Source: Aristolochia californica (Eukaryota > Streptophyta > Magnoliopsida > Piperales > Aristolochiaceae). Taken from it: DNA of 64,000 bases. Positions within the stretch are counted from its first letter, which is position 1; every line of letters starts with the position of its first letter. The stretch spans positions 37,602,908-37,666,907 of the forward strand of contig JARWKL010000002.1 in assembly GCA_029961685.1 (NCBI GenBank), in the 5' to 3' direction. Positions 36,145 to 49,341 of this stretch are shown here, in pieces. Under the pieces are notes generated by a model that saw only the letters and a program-made list of their open reading frames with translations, made no database searches and was not told the origin of the DNA. The translations under genes were made by a program, and so were the position numbers.

Positions 36145-37135
36145 TTCTTCATCGGAATGGTTGGACTCTTTTTCCATAGAATCCCAAGTTGAGATCAAGA
36201 TTTTCTTCTTTTTGTTCTTTAGTTATTTTCTTGAGGGTGGGGTTCTTCCTTCTAAGTTTAAGCATTTTTTCCTTCTATGCCCTAGTTTTATGTACTCAAA
36301 ACAAATATCAATTTTCTTGAAAGATTTTTCATTTTGAATTCTGTTTTGGCCTTTTCTAATTTTTTTCTTTTTTCTATACATTTTTTTGTAGATGTCTAGT
36401 GATGAAACTCATCTCATCGGAGTTTTTTTTAGTGGAGTCATTCTCCGCACTAGCTTTTGTTTTAAGAACAAGATTTTTTCTTTGAGGTTGCTCTTCCTCT
36501 ATTTCTTGAGGTTCCATTTCATTAGTAAGGAGAATTATAAGAAAATCTTTGGAACTCATTGTCCTAAAGTTAGCATTCTCTCGAATTATGGTCTTCCTCA
36601 TGTCCCATGACTTTGGAAGTTCCTTGAGATGCTTGTCATTTTGTTTATAGAGGGAAATCTCCTATCTTAATATATACAATTTGTTTATAATGTGAGTGAA
36701 CCTAGAGTTCATCTCAACTATTTATTTACCAGATTTCATCTTGAATTCATTGTATCGGGCAATCAACAAACTAGTCCTAGAGTCATTGACTGTAGTGGTC
36801 CCTACATGTGTGACATCTAATTTGTCTCAAATTCTTTTGTGGTCTTACATGAGGAGACTTGATTAAACTCGTTTGGTCCTAAGGCACATAACAATAGGTA
36901 GATGGCCTTGGACTTTGTTTTGAGCTGCTCCTTATCTTCACTTGTCATCTCAATGAAGTCTTTTGTGACTAGAATGCCATTTTCTAACTTTTGAGCATCA
37001 AAGGGGCTATTCTTAATCACATGATAAATGTCCCAATCCATGGATTGGAGTAATAATTCTATTCTTACCTTCAAATATCTATAATTCACACCATTAAAAA
37101 TGAGGGACAATTCTATTCTTACCTTCAAATATCCA
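36145..37135 (-). pseudogene. SIRE-like gag, N-terminal part
   Basis: Minus strand: FNGVNYRYLKVRIELLLQSM, DIYHVIKNSPF, EDKEQLKTKSKAIYLLLCAL, PNEFNQVSSCKTTKEFE. This is the copia gag core pattern (FNG.NY..WK.RM, A...L...L...EF..V..C..AKE.W). Further on: LPKSWDMRKTIIRE and LLTNEMEPQEIEEE. Stops break it near 36810 and after 36370. A short piece (YLKVRIEL) is duplicated at the start, next to the LTR, where the true N-terminus and primer site are missing. Confidence 0.82.
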
Positions 37136-37148
37136 GGAGGCTTTCCAA

Positions 37149-37181
<33 letters not shown>

Positions 37182-38776
37182 GGGTGGGTGTGGTATGAAT
37201 TGAGAATCACAACTTTCAAAGATTTAAGGCGTGGAATAAAAAATTATGCAAATACGCAAATTTAGGTGTGGAATAAAAAATTATGCAAACATGCAAATTA
37301 AAGCATAAAAAATTAACACACTACAAAGATTTGACACCAAATATTTTGTTATTGATCTTCTCCTATTGGTATTCACCATCCAAGAACCCGTGCTTGGGAA
37401 ATTCCACTAATCAAACTCTATTAGCTGGAATTACATAAAAGAGATTTTGGCTCCCTTCTAAGCCACGAGTATGCTAATTACATGATTAACATATCAATAT
37501 CTCCAAGAGATTGGCTAGATTCTAGCTCTAGCTAGGCCCTTTCTATCTAGATTTAATCAGTTCTGGATTAACCAATCTCAAATGAAAAATACAAAAGAAA
37601 GGTAAAACTTACACCCTTATCAATTGGAGAGAAACCTTCTCCTTTGAGAGATCCAAGACCCCAACCTTTGTAGCACAATTAAAGATGTTGGAGCTTGTCT
37701 AAGATGTATGTAATGGAGATGGTATGAGAGCAGAGAATAGATTTTTCTTGAGTTTTGGCTCACTTTCTCAAAAATGTAATTTAGAAAGATTTTCAAGGAA
37801 TTTAGAGTAAATGCTTATAGATATACCATTAAAGGCTCATCAAATTCTCAATAGAAGGTTTGGTGGCATATTTATAAGTTCCCCAAGTCAAACTAGTTGT
37901 TTTTTACCTGTTTGCAAAAAGTGGTTGATCTGTCAATCAAGTGTAACAACTATTTTTCTGTCAGAATATGACTTATTGATCGATGGCATGATGATCAATA
38001 TCTTCCCATTGGGTTTGAAATTTTAAGTTGATCGATCCATGTACTTGGTACGATGGATCAATTAGAATTCCCAAAAAGCAATGCATTGTAAGTATGATCT
38101 ATCATGCTCTATGTCTCTGACTATAAAATTTCTATATTTGATCAATCAACAAGAATTTGCTTTACCTAGACAATATTGATTGATTAATACAAATGGGTTG
38201 ATCGATCATTCTTAATAGCACAAAATGGCCATGTTCAGGATGATCGATCAATGGACCTTGGTCGATCAATCATGCTTTGTATTTTTGGCCTGTGGACTTC
38301 AGGTTTGGTCGATCAATGGTAGATGCAGATCGATCATTCCAATGCCTGATTATCTTATAAACTTTTAAAACATCGAATTGATGATCTCAAGCGATTCTAA
38401 CATTTATGAAATGTATGTATGTATTTGTAAAAACATGTTTGAATGCAAAGTATGTCCTAAAGCTCTAAGTTTGCATTGTATCTCAAGCTTTGGAAGGTGT
38501 GAGCTGCACTCTTTTATAGATTGAGTTTTTGACATTTCTAGGTGATTGTTACAACTCTCTTCTATTTTTCTTCGTCTTTTGAGGGTGCTTCTTGAAGAGT
38601 TCTTGACTTTCCATGAAGCTTGAGGTATTTGAGAAGCTTATATCAATTCAATGCTTTGGACCTTGAAATTGATGTCTCTTGATAGAAGAGTATATCAAAT
38701 ACTAGATTTGTAATTATCAACTCAATTAAGTTTTGTTATTATTAAAATAAAGAAGGGAGTCAACACTTGGTCAACA
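37136..38776 (-). repeat. SIRE-like 5' LTR
   Basis: About 1.64 kb, collinear with the LTR at 18298-19966. It carries the TGATCGATCA palindromes at about 37920-38340 and an uninterrupted 30-nt G tract at 37151-37180. It joins gag without a primer site. Confidence 0.85.
37151..37180. repeat. 30-nt poly-G tract
   Basis: Thirty G in a row followed by TGGGTGGGTG. It lies near the end of the SIRE LTR, where the sister LTR has GAGAGGGGGAGGTGGGG. Length in an assembly is unreliable. Confidence 0.85.
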
Positions 38777-39050
38777 ATCAAATGACTATAGAAGAGGATC
38801 GAGACAATTGTTGGCAACTTTATAGTCGATCGACAAATATGAATCAAGTAAATGAACCAAAGGAGGTTGACTCTCCAAAAAGCAAAACCATCGCTCAAGT
38901 GAATATTGAAATCTTCCAAAAATTGAAAAACTTGCTCATCACCACTCCTAACACTTCTTCACCCACCAAGGTCAATACAAGTATGTGATCTACTTTTCTT
39001 TGTGACTCTTCTCCTTCTTGGACTATTTACTTATGGGCTTTTGAACATCT
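38777..39050 (+). pseudogene. copia A zinc-knuckle region and start of protease
   Basis: Frame: EEDRDNCWQLYSRSTNMNQ, which matches the end of a copia zinc knuckle (HTRDNCWKLHGRP-like), then a Lys/Ser/Thr-rich linker, then SSPSW before the protease. It restarts copia A immediately after the SIRE element. The protease continues past the solo LTR. Confidence 0.65.
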
Positions 39051-39364
39051 TGTTGAAGAGCAAATATAGAAGAGTCTTACATGACTCTCGCAATAAGAAG
39101 TCTTACAGTGCCAAAATTATTATGGAAGCAGGTCTAATAGAAGAGTTTCAGTTTAAAGGTGTTTTAGTTATGTTAGTCTTCTATTTATGTCGGGTTATTT
39201 AATTATGCTCGGACTTATCTTTAAGTGTTAGAGTTTCGGTGTGATTAGGATAAGGGTAGTTTAATTGTAATTGGACTACTGCTTTCCTCTATTATAAATA
39301 AGGGGTTCATGTACTCTGATTACATCAAGTCAATGAACTTTTTCTCTTTTAAATAAATTCAACA
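39051..39364 (+). mobile_element. solo LTR of family B
   Basis: 314 bp starting TGTTGAAGAGCAAATATAG and ending AAATTCAACA, with TATA box CTATTATAAATAAGG at about 39290. It is flanked by a perfect 5 bp duplication CATCT (39046-39050 and 39365-39369). No internal region: a solo LTR left by LTR-LTR recombination. It splits the EHLIG motif of the copia A protease. Confidence 0.95.
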
Positions 39365-39369
39365 CATCT

Positions 39370-39520
39370 TATTGGGAAGATAAGTAACCTCTCTAAAATC
39401 TCCCCTTGTCCTAATCTATGGGTTGTCTCCATAGTTGATGGATCTCAAACACAAGTTCAAGGGATAAGTTTTTCGAAGCCTTCCTCTCTTCTACCTCAGT
39501 CATGCCTGAATTTTAACTCA
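39370..39520 (+). pseudogene. copia A protease, rest
   Basis: After the solo LTR: LIGKISNLSKISPCPN, then VSIVDGSQTQVQGI. This is the copia protease pattern S.H(M/L).G... followed by (V/I)..ADGS...V.GIG. The DSG active site itself, expected just before the LTR, is not readable. Confidence 0.65.
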
Positions 39521-40579
39521 TAGAGTATCGAACATGATGCTCCTTCTTTAAGGTGGTAATTTTTTTATTTTTTTATTACTAACATCATTTTAACATTCTA
39601 ATACCTATCATATTATCATACTAACAAAGAAATACTCCTAAGATCACAAAACGTATGCACACTTTGAAGGGCCTAGTGTTAGAATCCTTACCTTACATTA
39701 CATACTTGTACATGTTCCAAATATCTTGGGTACAAACTCTCCAACTGTTACTTAAAAAATACTTGTCTAACAAACTCAAACTCTTACACCTACCGAATCT
39801 CCTACTTATGACTCCTTAAGTGCTTTCGCTCGTGCATGAAACAAGCTAATCAACTCCCTTTTTTCCCCTGAAAAGTTTCCACATAGGTGGTGGGCTATTG
39901 CCTAGTATATCCTACTCCTGGTCACATAACATGTTGAAAAGAAATAGGAATCTCAAAAATAAACATTATTTATCACTACAAAAGATGGCACATATTGAAA
40001 CTTAAAACTTATACATGCTTCTATAAAATTTCACCATTTAATACAACTCAATATCCCTACATACTTCAACCATTAGACAATTCTATTATACACTCCTACA
40101 AGTATCATTCTGTGAACACCATGAGTCATGTCTAATAATAATATCAATCCCACATAGGTGTCTCATGACAATTATTTAGCATAAACATGAATTCAATTTA
40201 TCCTCAACATTTCAATTGTAAAAATATACTTGCTACTAGATCTTGTGAAATATAAGAAATTTTCTTTTTTTAATAACACTATCTCATGATATGCCCTCAT
40301 TAAATACTCCATCAGGTCCTCACTCCTCACTAATTTGAAGCGCCTTACCCTCTACTTGGATCCTTATTATACCTGTGTCTACAACTTGTGTCAACTTTCC
40401 ATTCCTTATTCCTGGTTAACATTTTTCTCATGTACTTGTATTCCTTTACACACATATTGCCCTGTTGATTGTTCAAAAAGATCTTTACCCCTCACTATAG
40501 ATGAGTCATAACATTTAAAAAGTTTATATTGTAGTCCTTCTACACACACACATATCTTTGTTACTATTTGACAAAAAAA
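39521..40579. other. unidentified AT-rich stretch
   Basis: No domain motif, LTR ends or long open frame on either strand. It may be degraded copia A or another old element. Confidence 0.5.
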
Positions 40580-41355
40580 GAAGTTGTTATGATTGATTGA
40601 TCAATCAGTTACTCTATAATGATTGATCAATCAAAGTACTGATTTTTGCAAAAGGGCAAATAATGTCTAGTTTGAATTGGGGAAGCTATAAATACCCTAC
40701 CAATCTGTGAGTAAACAAGTGAATGAGCATTAATTGGCATATCTTCAAGCCACTACTCTTTATCTTGTAATTTCCCAACTACAGTGCTTTAGAGAAAAGG
40801 AGAGAGTCACACACTTTGAAATCTCTGTTCTTTTTTAATCATCCTTGCATTCATAATAGTGCAAACTCTTTGATCATTTCACAACGTACTACAAAGGAGG
40901 AGGTAGCTTGAATCTCTCAAGGAGAATCATTTCTCCATGTTGGGGTGTAACTCTTTTCCTTTCTCTTTATGTATTTGTGAACATTTCATCTAGAACATGT
41001 TAATCTAGATAGAAAGGCATAGCCAGAGTTGGAATCTAGAAACAATCTCTTAGGGAGATTGGATTTGTATAAATGGTGTACTGAGTTACACGTGGCCAAA
41101 GAGAGTCAAAATCTCTTTTGTATTTTTACAACTATTAGATCAAACAATGAAATTTTCCCAAGCATGGGTTCTTGAGCAGTGACTACCACTAGGGGAACAT
41201 CGATAAGAAAAAAAATCTATTTATCCTTGTGGTGTGTGAATGTTTTACTTTACTTTGAATTGCTTTTATGCATGAATTTTAAATCACATGCACAACTCAA
41301 TTTCAATTTGAATATCTCAATTCACCCCCTCCTGAGAAGCCCACCTGAGCTAACA
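40580..41355 (+). repeat. SIRE-like LTR, plus strand, incomplete
   Basis: It has TGATTGATCAATCA palindromes at 40595-40630, a TATA box GCTATAAATACCC at about 40688, and the U5-like words GAATCTCTCAAGGAGAATCA, CACCCCCTCCTGAGAAGCCC and the end CACCTGAGCTAACA. These mirror the minus-strand SIRE LTRs. No primer site follows, and the U3 start is missing or unrecognisable. Confidence 0.75.
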
Positions 41356-43440
41356 ACATTTTCATAGATCGATGAACTCTTCTACTAGCAAGTGCATTAA
41401 TTTTTTGCAGTTTTTTAGTTTTAATAGAGTCTGTTAAGTGGAAAAAGCAAAAGCAAAATACTCAATATTGAATAATGTTATTTTTCTCAAGCAGTAATTA
41501 AACCCATGAAGGAATCAATGATAACAATATTTCTACTACTGAGAACTAGTTTTTATGATTGGTAGTATTTTAATGAAAAGGTATACTGAAATAGGTAAAC
41601 ACAATTTTACCAAAGAACAATGGTATTCTATTTGATGAAGATGAAAATCTCTTCCACGATCTTTAGGTAATTTTTCTATACCTCTTTAGTTAGTATGTTG
41701 AAGGAAAAAGTGCAACAATACTCAAGGTACTTATTGTTTGTACTTATTTTTTCACTTTCAACGGTGAAATGAATGCACCTACAAAAACATATCACATGCT
41801 TGCCCATTGGAATTTTTTTTAGCCTGCTTAGCTATATCATGTATAAAACATTTATGAATGCTTATATTGTCCTAGGTACCTTTGCAGTATCTTTTAAAAT
41901 ACTTATACCCTACCAATAAATTCTAGCTAACATTTGGTTAAAAAGATTAAAATATCTTATAAAACTGATGTTGTGAGTTATTGCTTTTTTGCATTAGTTC
42001 TATCCAAACAAATTTGTAGAAAAAATTATGATTGTTATATAAACTATGCTATTGGACGATGTAACTACAATAGAGTTCTAAGGCATCTCTCACATATATT
42101 TCAAGGCACACATGGAATAAGAGGTACAAAGATCCCTAAAGGCCATAACAAGATCTTTTATGCTATAATCTTTATCTACAAAAATTAGAGTTAGCTAAAA
42201 GAATTTAGTGAGAGATGTTTTTTTTTTTAAGTGATGTTAATATGAAGTCTTGGGGGAATAGAAGTCCATTTGCATTATTTCATTGTATATCAGTAATTTA
42301 TTATTTATTTTTTAAAATTTTAAAATGCAAGAGTAGTATATAGAGAAAGTAGATTACCCGAAAAATGAGAGTGTAAATTTTCTCATGGTAAACTATTTTC
42401 TTCTGATAAAGTTTTTTTAATCATTATTAGCATAAGTGCAATACAAAAGGCAAGAGACTTGATCATTTCAATTCAGATATAATCTTGAGATACAAGATGA
42501 CATAGTTGTGCATAATCTCATTTTAATTTTTCCTAGAAGTAGTGAAATTACACCCTTATGATGAGTAAACGGTGCTTTAGAGTTTCTATGTGGCTAACTA
42601 TATTTATTTGATTATTTAGACACAAAATCTCTATTATGTCAAATAAAATAATTGGTCATCTCTTATTTTTCTTTAAGGGTAGAAATTATTTTAAAAATAA
42701 TCTATAAAAAAAAAATTAATAAAAAATTTCATTCCAAAATATCACAATGTTAAAGTTAAATTTAATACCTTGATGTTTAGATTCAATAAAAATAGTTAAT
42801 TCTTATCATATTTTCAAATGCTTCCATATATTTCATTTTTCAAGACAATATTATTTTCTTGAATAATTTAGTTTTTTTTTTTAAATTCATTCATAATATA
42901 AGATGATAATATTATATGAAGTTTTAGCAGTAATTTTTTTTAGAATTTAAAATCTTTTAAAAATAAAAATATGAGTTTATTTAAATATGTAATATAGTCA
43001 TGCTTTGATTTGAACTCCTATTATTAATACTAGTAGAATTTATGTGAGATAAGAATTAGAAATAAAAAAATTGTCTAAAAGCAAACCTATCATGAATGTT
43101 AAGGTTTATGTTCTGTAATTTCTTTCATTATGTTTGAACTAAGAAATCCAATGGGAGAACTGACTCTAGCCAAAAGCCTTACTCCAGTACTCTAACTAAT
43201 AAACCTGTTTTTTTTTTAGCCAAAAACCTTGATTTTTCTATTTCAAGGGGCAATCCATGCCTTAAAACAAGAACTTTTTAACTTGTTATGCACTTCCTAT
43301 GTTTAAGGGAGGAGCAAAATTAGGTTTGCAGTACAGAGTTTTATGCACTTCTTAATATGACCTACACTGTAAGAGTGGTATGACCATTTCATGTCTAAAA
43401 TACAAGGCAAAGCTTATTCTTAAAAGTGATTATTAAAATA
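41356..43440. other. AT-rich spacer downstream of OPR3
   Basis: No recognisable gene or element. The open frame at 41934-42188 lacks any family motif. Confidence 0.6.
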
Positions 43441-43452
43441 CAGATAAACCCT

Positions 43453-43458
43453 TTTATT
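43453..43458 (-). terminator. poly-A signal of OPR3
   Basis: AATAAA on the minus strand, about 60 nt after the OPR3 stop codon, in a T/A-rich context. Confidence 0.6.
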
Positions 43459-43515
43459 GAAAAGTAAAAAGTACAAAAGCACCTAATAAGCGGTGGAACC
43501 AAATGAATTCGTAGA

Positions 43516-46152
<2,637 letters not shown>

Positions 46153-46267
46153 TGCCAGAAACAGAGCAAGAAAGGATGGAGAGGGGAGAGCGGACAGAGA
46201 ATCTCGTGGTAAGAGAGTAAAGGCGGCCACTTTCAAGTTTCAGCTGCCCCGACGACCGTCTGAGTTG

Positions 46268-46278
46268 GAATTATAAAT
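46268..46278 (-). promoter_or_regulatory. TATA-like box of OPR3
   Basis: Minus strand GATTTATAATT, about 120 nt upstream of the ATG. The spacing leaves a leader of about 90 nt. Confidence 0.5.
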
Positions 46279-46313
46279 CATGAAAGCAGCACAAAAGTCA
46301 TGTACATGTTTTG

Positions 46314-46319
46314 CACGTG
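46314..46319. promoter_or_regulatory. G-box CACGTG upstream of OPR3
   Basis: A CACGTG palindrome (context TTGCACGTGC) about 165 nt upstream of the start codon and 40 nt upstream of the TATA-like box. G-boxes are bound by MYC2-type bHLH factors, and OPR3 is a jasmonate-induced gene in other plants. Single-motif evidence. Confidence 0.45.
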
Positions 46320-46329
46320 CGATTGTGCG

Positions 46330-46888
46330 GCAAGATTTTTTCCGGAGCCAGCCTTTCAAATTGAGCTTATGGGTCCGACCGAAGCCAAGCCAAACGCGTA
46401 TTGAACGCACGGACTATTTCGACTTATTGTCGGTCAAGTCAAAACTTACGGAATCTTGAGGTAATAATAGATCAATATGGAATATGATAGTTTTTAGTGC
46501 ATTTGTTGTAAGTTTAAGTTTGTAAGGATACTATGTGCACATGTTTCAAAGGCGATATTTATTACTAATGAACCACTAGAAAGTTACATAGCATATTTGT
46601 GTCATAAGTGGGTAGATAACACCAAAGGTAGTCAATATGGAGGAGTTTAGGCATTCTTGACTAGCATCGACCAAAGGCTAATGGGAAGAGTGAATGCAAT
46701 TGTTGAAAATAACACAAGGGGTGAACGCAATTTTTGTGGATGAAAATGATGAAATAGCTAGAGATATCATGGATTCTGTCAAAGTTGAGAGATTATTGGC
46801 CAAAAAAGATCCAATTCTTCCTAGGGTCATAGCATAATGAGATTAGAGGGTACACCAAGTAGAATATGTTACAGAGGAAATATGGAAC
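46330..46888. other. OPR3 upstream flank and unidentified junction sequence
   Basis: To about 46480 this looks like ordinary promoter-distal sequence. From about 46480 to 46888 it is AT-rich with no known motif, and it is absent from the repeated unit that begins at 46889 (AATAAATGCAC). Confidence 0.5.
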
Positions 46889-47555
46889 AATAAATGCACA
46901 TTTCCTCGTGAATGTTAAGTACATAAAAGCAGCCACTCGTACACAAGTAGTCATTGAGTATAAAGTGGTTCTATTGTCTATCTTCTTTGATACAAGATTG
47001 ACGACAATTTTGATGATAGAAAACAGTTAATTGTTAATTATATGAATCAAGTAAACATGAATAAAATAAAGGAATTGGTAGAATAACCATTTGAATGGTT
47101 AGATCGTATCAACAACCCTGCATAAAAGACTAAAAGGCAGCTCAAGGTAGAAGGCACACTGGCCAAACAATGAAACAACATTTGTCCACTCGATCAAGTT
47201 CAAGAACATTGGAAAGCTTTGGGGAAGCAATCGTTCAAGTGGACATTTAAAAAGATAGAAGGCCATTTAACGCAAAAAAGATATAGGAGAACTCCATTCA
47301 AAAGAGATGAAATCAATCGGTCAGACAACTAGGAAAAAAAAGGCTTTATAGGCCTCCAAAATCTGTTAGTGATCTACCATTGTGATCAACAACTCAAAAT
47401 GAAAATATTGAGTACTTTTCCTTGATTTTGAGCTTCGATTTGGTTGTTGTTTATGAGGGCAGAATCATTTTCTCAAAAACAAAACAAAAAAACTAGTTTT
47501 TCAGCATGTGATCCTTGTCCATTTAAGTTGTTTTGTGCCTCAAATCATACACCAA
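46889..47555 (-). pseudogene. copia E leader/gag, copy at left array end
   Basis: It repeats the sequence found left of the other two LTRs (51189-51852 and 55425-56087). It lacks the zinc knuckle and protease, which in the other units lie further left. No gag motif is clear in this part. Confidence 0.6.
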
Positions 47556-47567
47556 GCTCTGATACAA

Positions 47568-48279
47568 TGAAAAGTTGTGCTCTCTACCTCCCCCAAGCAT
47601 TCAAACTCATTTGAGATAAGAAAATGAAAGTTTTTGTTGATTTCTAGAGCCAACACATAAACAGAAGATATCTCAAGGGAAGGAGAGAAGAGAGGAACTC
47701 TAGCTCTGGGAGAGAGGAGAGAAGAAATAAAGGGAGAAAAAGAAGAGGAAAGAGAGACAGATGTAAGGATGAGTTTGAGCTAATAGGAAAAGGCTTGAAT
47801 GCTCTACCACATCCCTTGAGGCTGTATTTATAATTATGGGAAGGTGGTTATAGTGACTATAATGCGCTCAAGGCTACATGTTAGGAATTAGACGTCTTAA
47901 TTCCAAACTAACGAGAGCAATAATAATGAACGTAGAAGAAGAAAAAGGCAAGCACGAAAATACACAATAAGATTTATACAGGTCTACCTCAAGGTGAGAC
48001 TACGTCCTGTCTTCCGCTCCTACAATAATCCACTATGAAGATGAAATAATTTACAAAGAGAGATCACACACATTTACAGGTGTTGTTTTTCTCTAACCTC
48101 TCTCGGTCGTAACTGATGCTCCTCGGATGATCAATGAGAAAGCCATAATAGCGGCGCTCCCTCAATTATAAAGAGAAAATTAGGGCAACCACTTTACAAG
48201 AATGATTAGGCTCCACCACCTAAGATAGGGTGTTGATTAGACTTAGCATAGGGCTTTGATTAGGCTCCAAAACTTAACA
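47568..48279 (-). repeat. copia E LTR, copy 1
   Basis: 712 bp. Minus strand TGTTAAGTTTTGG...CAACTTTTCA. The purine tract CCAAGTGGGATAT precedes it (48280-48295) and the primer site TTGTATCAGAGC follows (47556-47567). A TATA box lies near 47830 (minus TTATAAATACAGCC). An internal CA/TG junction at 47878/47879 makes it look like two adjoining LTRs, but only one purine tract and one primer site are present. Confidence 0.88.
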
Positions 48280-48523
48280 ATATCCCACTTGGAGACAAAT
48301 CTATCAACAATATCTCCTCTACAACGGCAATAACTTTGCAATCCGCAAAGAAAAATCCAACTGAAGGTGCACACAACTTCAATTTCTCAATCGTAATAGT
48401 CTTTGTCAACATATCAACGAGATTCTTACTTCCTCGAATCTTCTCAAGAGCTAAGATTCGATCCGATGAAGTGATAACATACCTATATGTGCTTTATTTT
48501 GGCATGATAAACATGATTCTTTG
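48280..48523 (-). pseudogene. copia E pol C-terminus, unit 1
   Basis: Minus strand, two frames: MLTKTITIEKLKLC and VGLFSEDC, the ending of copia RNase H (ADILTK.....K). Stops and a frame change are present. It is followed by the purine tract. Confidence 0.7.
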
Positions 48524-48901
48524 TGTTGGAACACATGGCCCATGCCCATGCTTTATTTTGGCATGATAAACACGATCAAGGAAGGCCCACGTATCCAAGT
48601 CTATTAAAAGATGGGCCCAAGCCCATAAGACCAAGGAAGACCCATGCATCTAAGAGATAAAAGACGGGCTCAAGGGCCACAGATCAAAGAGAAGGCCCAT
48701 AGGCCCATATACAATGATGGTAGGAAGGTAAATAAAGAGTCATCTCATAGAGGTGACATTGATAAAATTAAGTTAAAGTTCTAAGGTTAAAATCCTAAAC
48801 CCTAAACCCTAAGTTCAAGGGCATTATTATAATACAATAGTTTCATAAATCTATAAATAGAGCTTCAGGGGGAGGGTTAGGATTCAAGTCCATAACCCTA
48901 C
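48524..48901 (+). repeat. truncated C-family LTR, unit 1
   Basis: It starts TGTTGGAACACATGGCCC and matches the C LTR up to CATAACCCTA, lacking the last 60-70 bp, then abuts a complete C LTR. It includes the unit-1-only repeat of CTTTATTTTGGCATGATAAA from the pol tail. AAACCCTAAACCCTAA telomere-like words lie at about 48790. Confidence 0.85.
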
Positions 48902-49329
48902 TGTTGGAAGATAGGGCCCAAACCCACATGACCAAGCAAGGCTCACATATCCAAGTGTATTAGAAGATGGGCCCAAACCCATAAGACCAAGGAAGACCCA
49001 CGTAACCAAGAGATATAGAAGACGGGCTCAAGGCCCACAGATCAAAGAGAAGGCCCATAAGCCCACATACAATGATGGCAGGATGGTAAATAAAGGGTCA
49101 TCTCATAGAGATGGCATTGATGTAATTAAGTTAAAGTTCCAGGGTCAAAACCATAAACCCTAAGTTCAGGGGTATTATTGTAATACAGTAGTTTCATAAA
49201 TCTATAATTAGAGATTCAGGGGGAGGTTTAGGAATCAAGTCCATAACCCTTCTTCCTCCAGTTTTCTCCAAATGGGTCTCTCTCCCTTTTTCTCCACGAG
49301 CTAAATTCATGGAGTCCTGAAAATCAACA
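48902..49329 (+). repeat. C-family 5' LTR, unit 1
   Basis: 428 bp, TGTTGGAAGATAGGGCCC...AAAATCAACA, followed by primer site TGGTATAAGAAC (49330-49341). It is the left LTR of a plus-strand C element whose 3' half is missing. Confidence 0.9.
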
Positions 49330-49341
49330 TGGTATAAGAAC

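Larger units (their letters stand above)
18298..38776 (-). mobile_element. SIRE/Maximus-like copia element, nested and rearranged
   Basis: On the minus strand the order is: 5' LTR (38776-37136), gag N-terminal part (37135-36145), gag C-terminal part (26309-26122), an extra LTR piece (26121-24865), zinc knuckle and protease, integrase, RT, RNase H, an env-like ORF (about 21190-20300), purine tract (AAAATGGGGAGAT, 19967-19983) and 3' LTR (19966-18298). LTRs over 1.6 kb and an extra ORF after pol are features of the SIRE lineage. Element B-1 splits gag. The primer site and start of gag are lost and many stops occur. No 5 bp target duplication matches, so one end may be altered. Confidence 0.8.
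14409..39520 (+). mobile_element. copia element A, outermost host of the nest
   Basis: Pieces of one plus-strand copia element are spread over 25 kb. They are an LTR-like 5' end (14409-14843), the gag core (15600-15954, continuing at 18101), a zinc-knuckle region just after 38776, and a protease whose EHLIG motif spans the solo LTR at 39051-39364. The interruptions are element D-1 (15960-18095), the SIRE-like element (18298-38776) and that solo LTR. The D-1 and solo-LTR insertions have clean target duplications. The 3' end beyond 39520 is not recognised. The 5' LTR limit is tentative. Confidence 0.75.

Noticed and set aside
47568..48279. Two separate abutting LTRs (311 bp and 401 bp)
   Set aside because: The CA/TG junction at 47878/47879 suggested it, but only one purine tract and one primer site flank the pair, and all three copies keep them together, so one 712 bp LTR is simpler.
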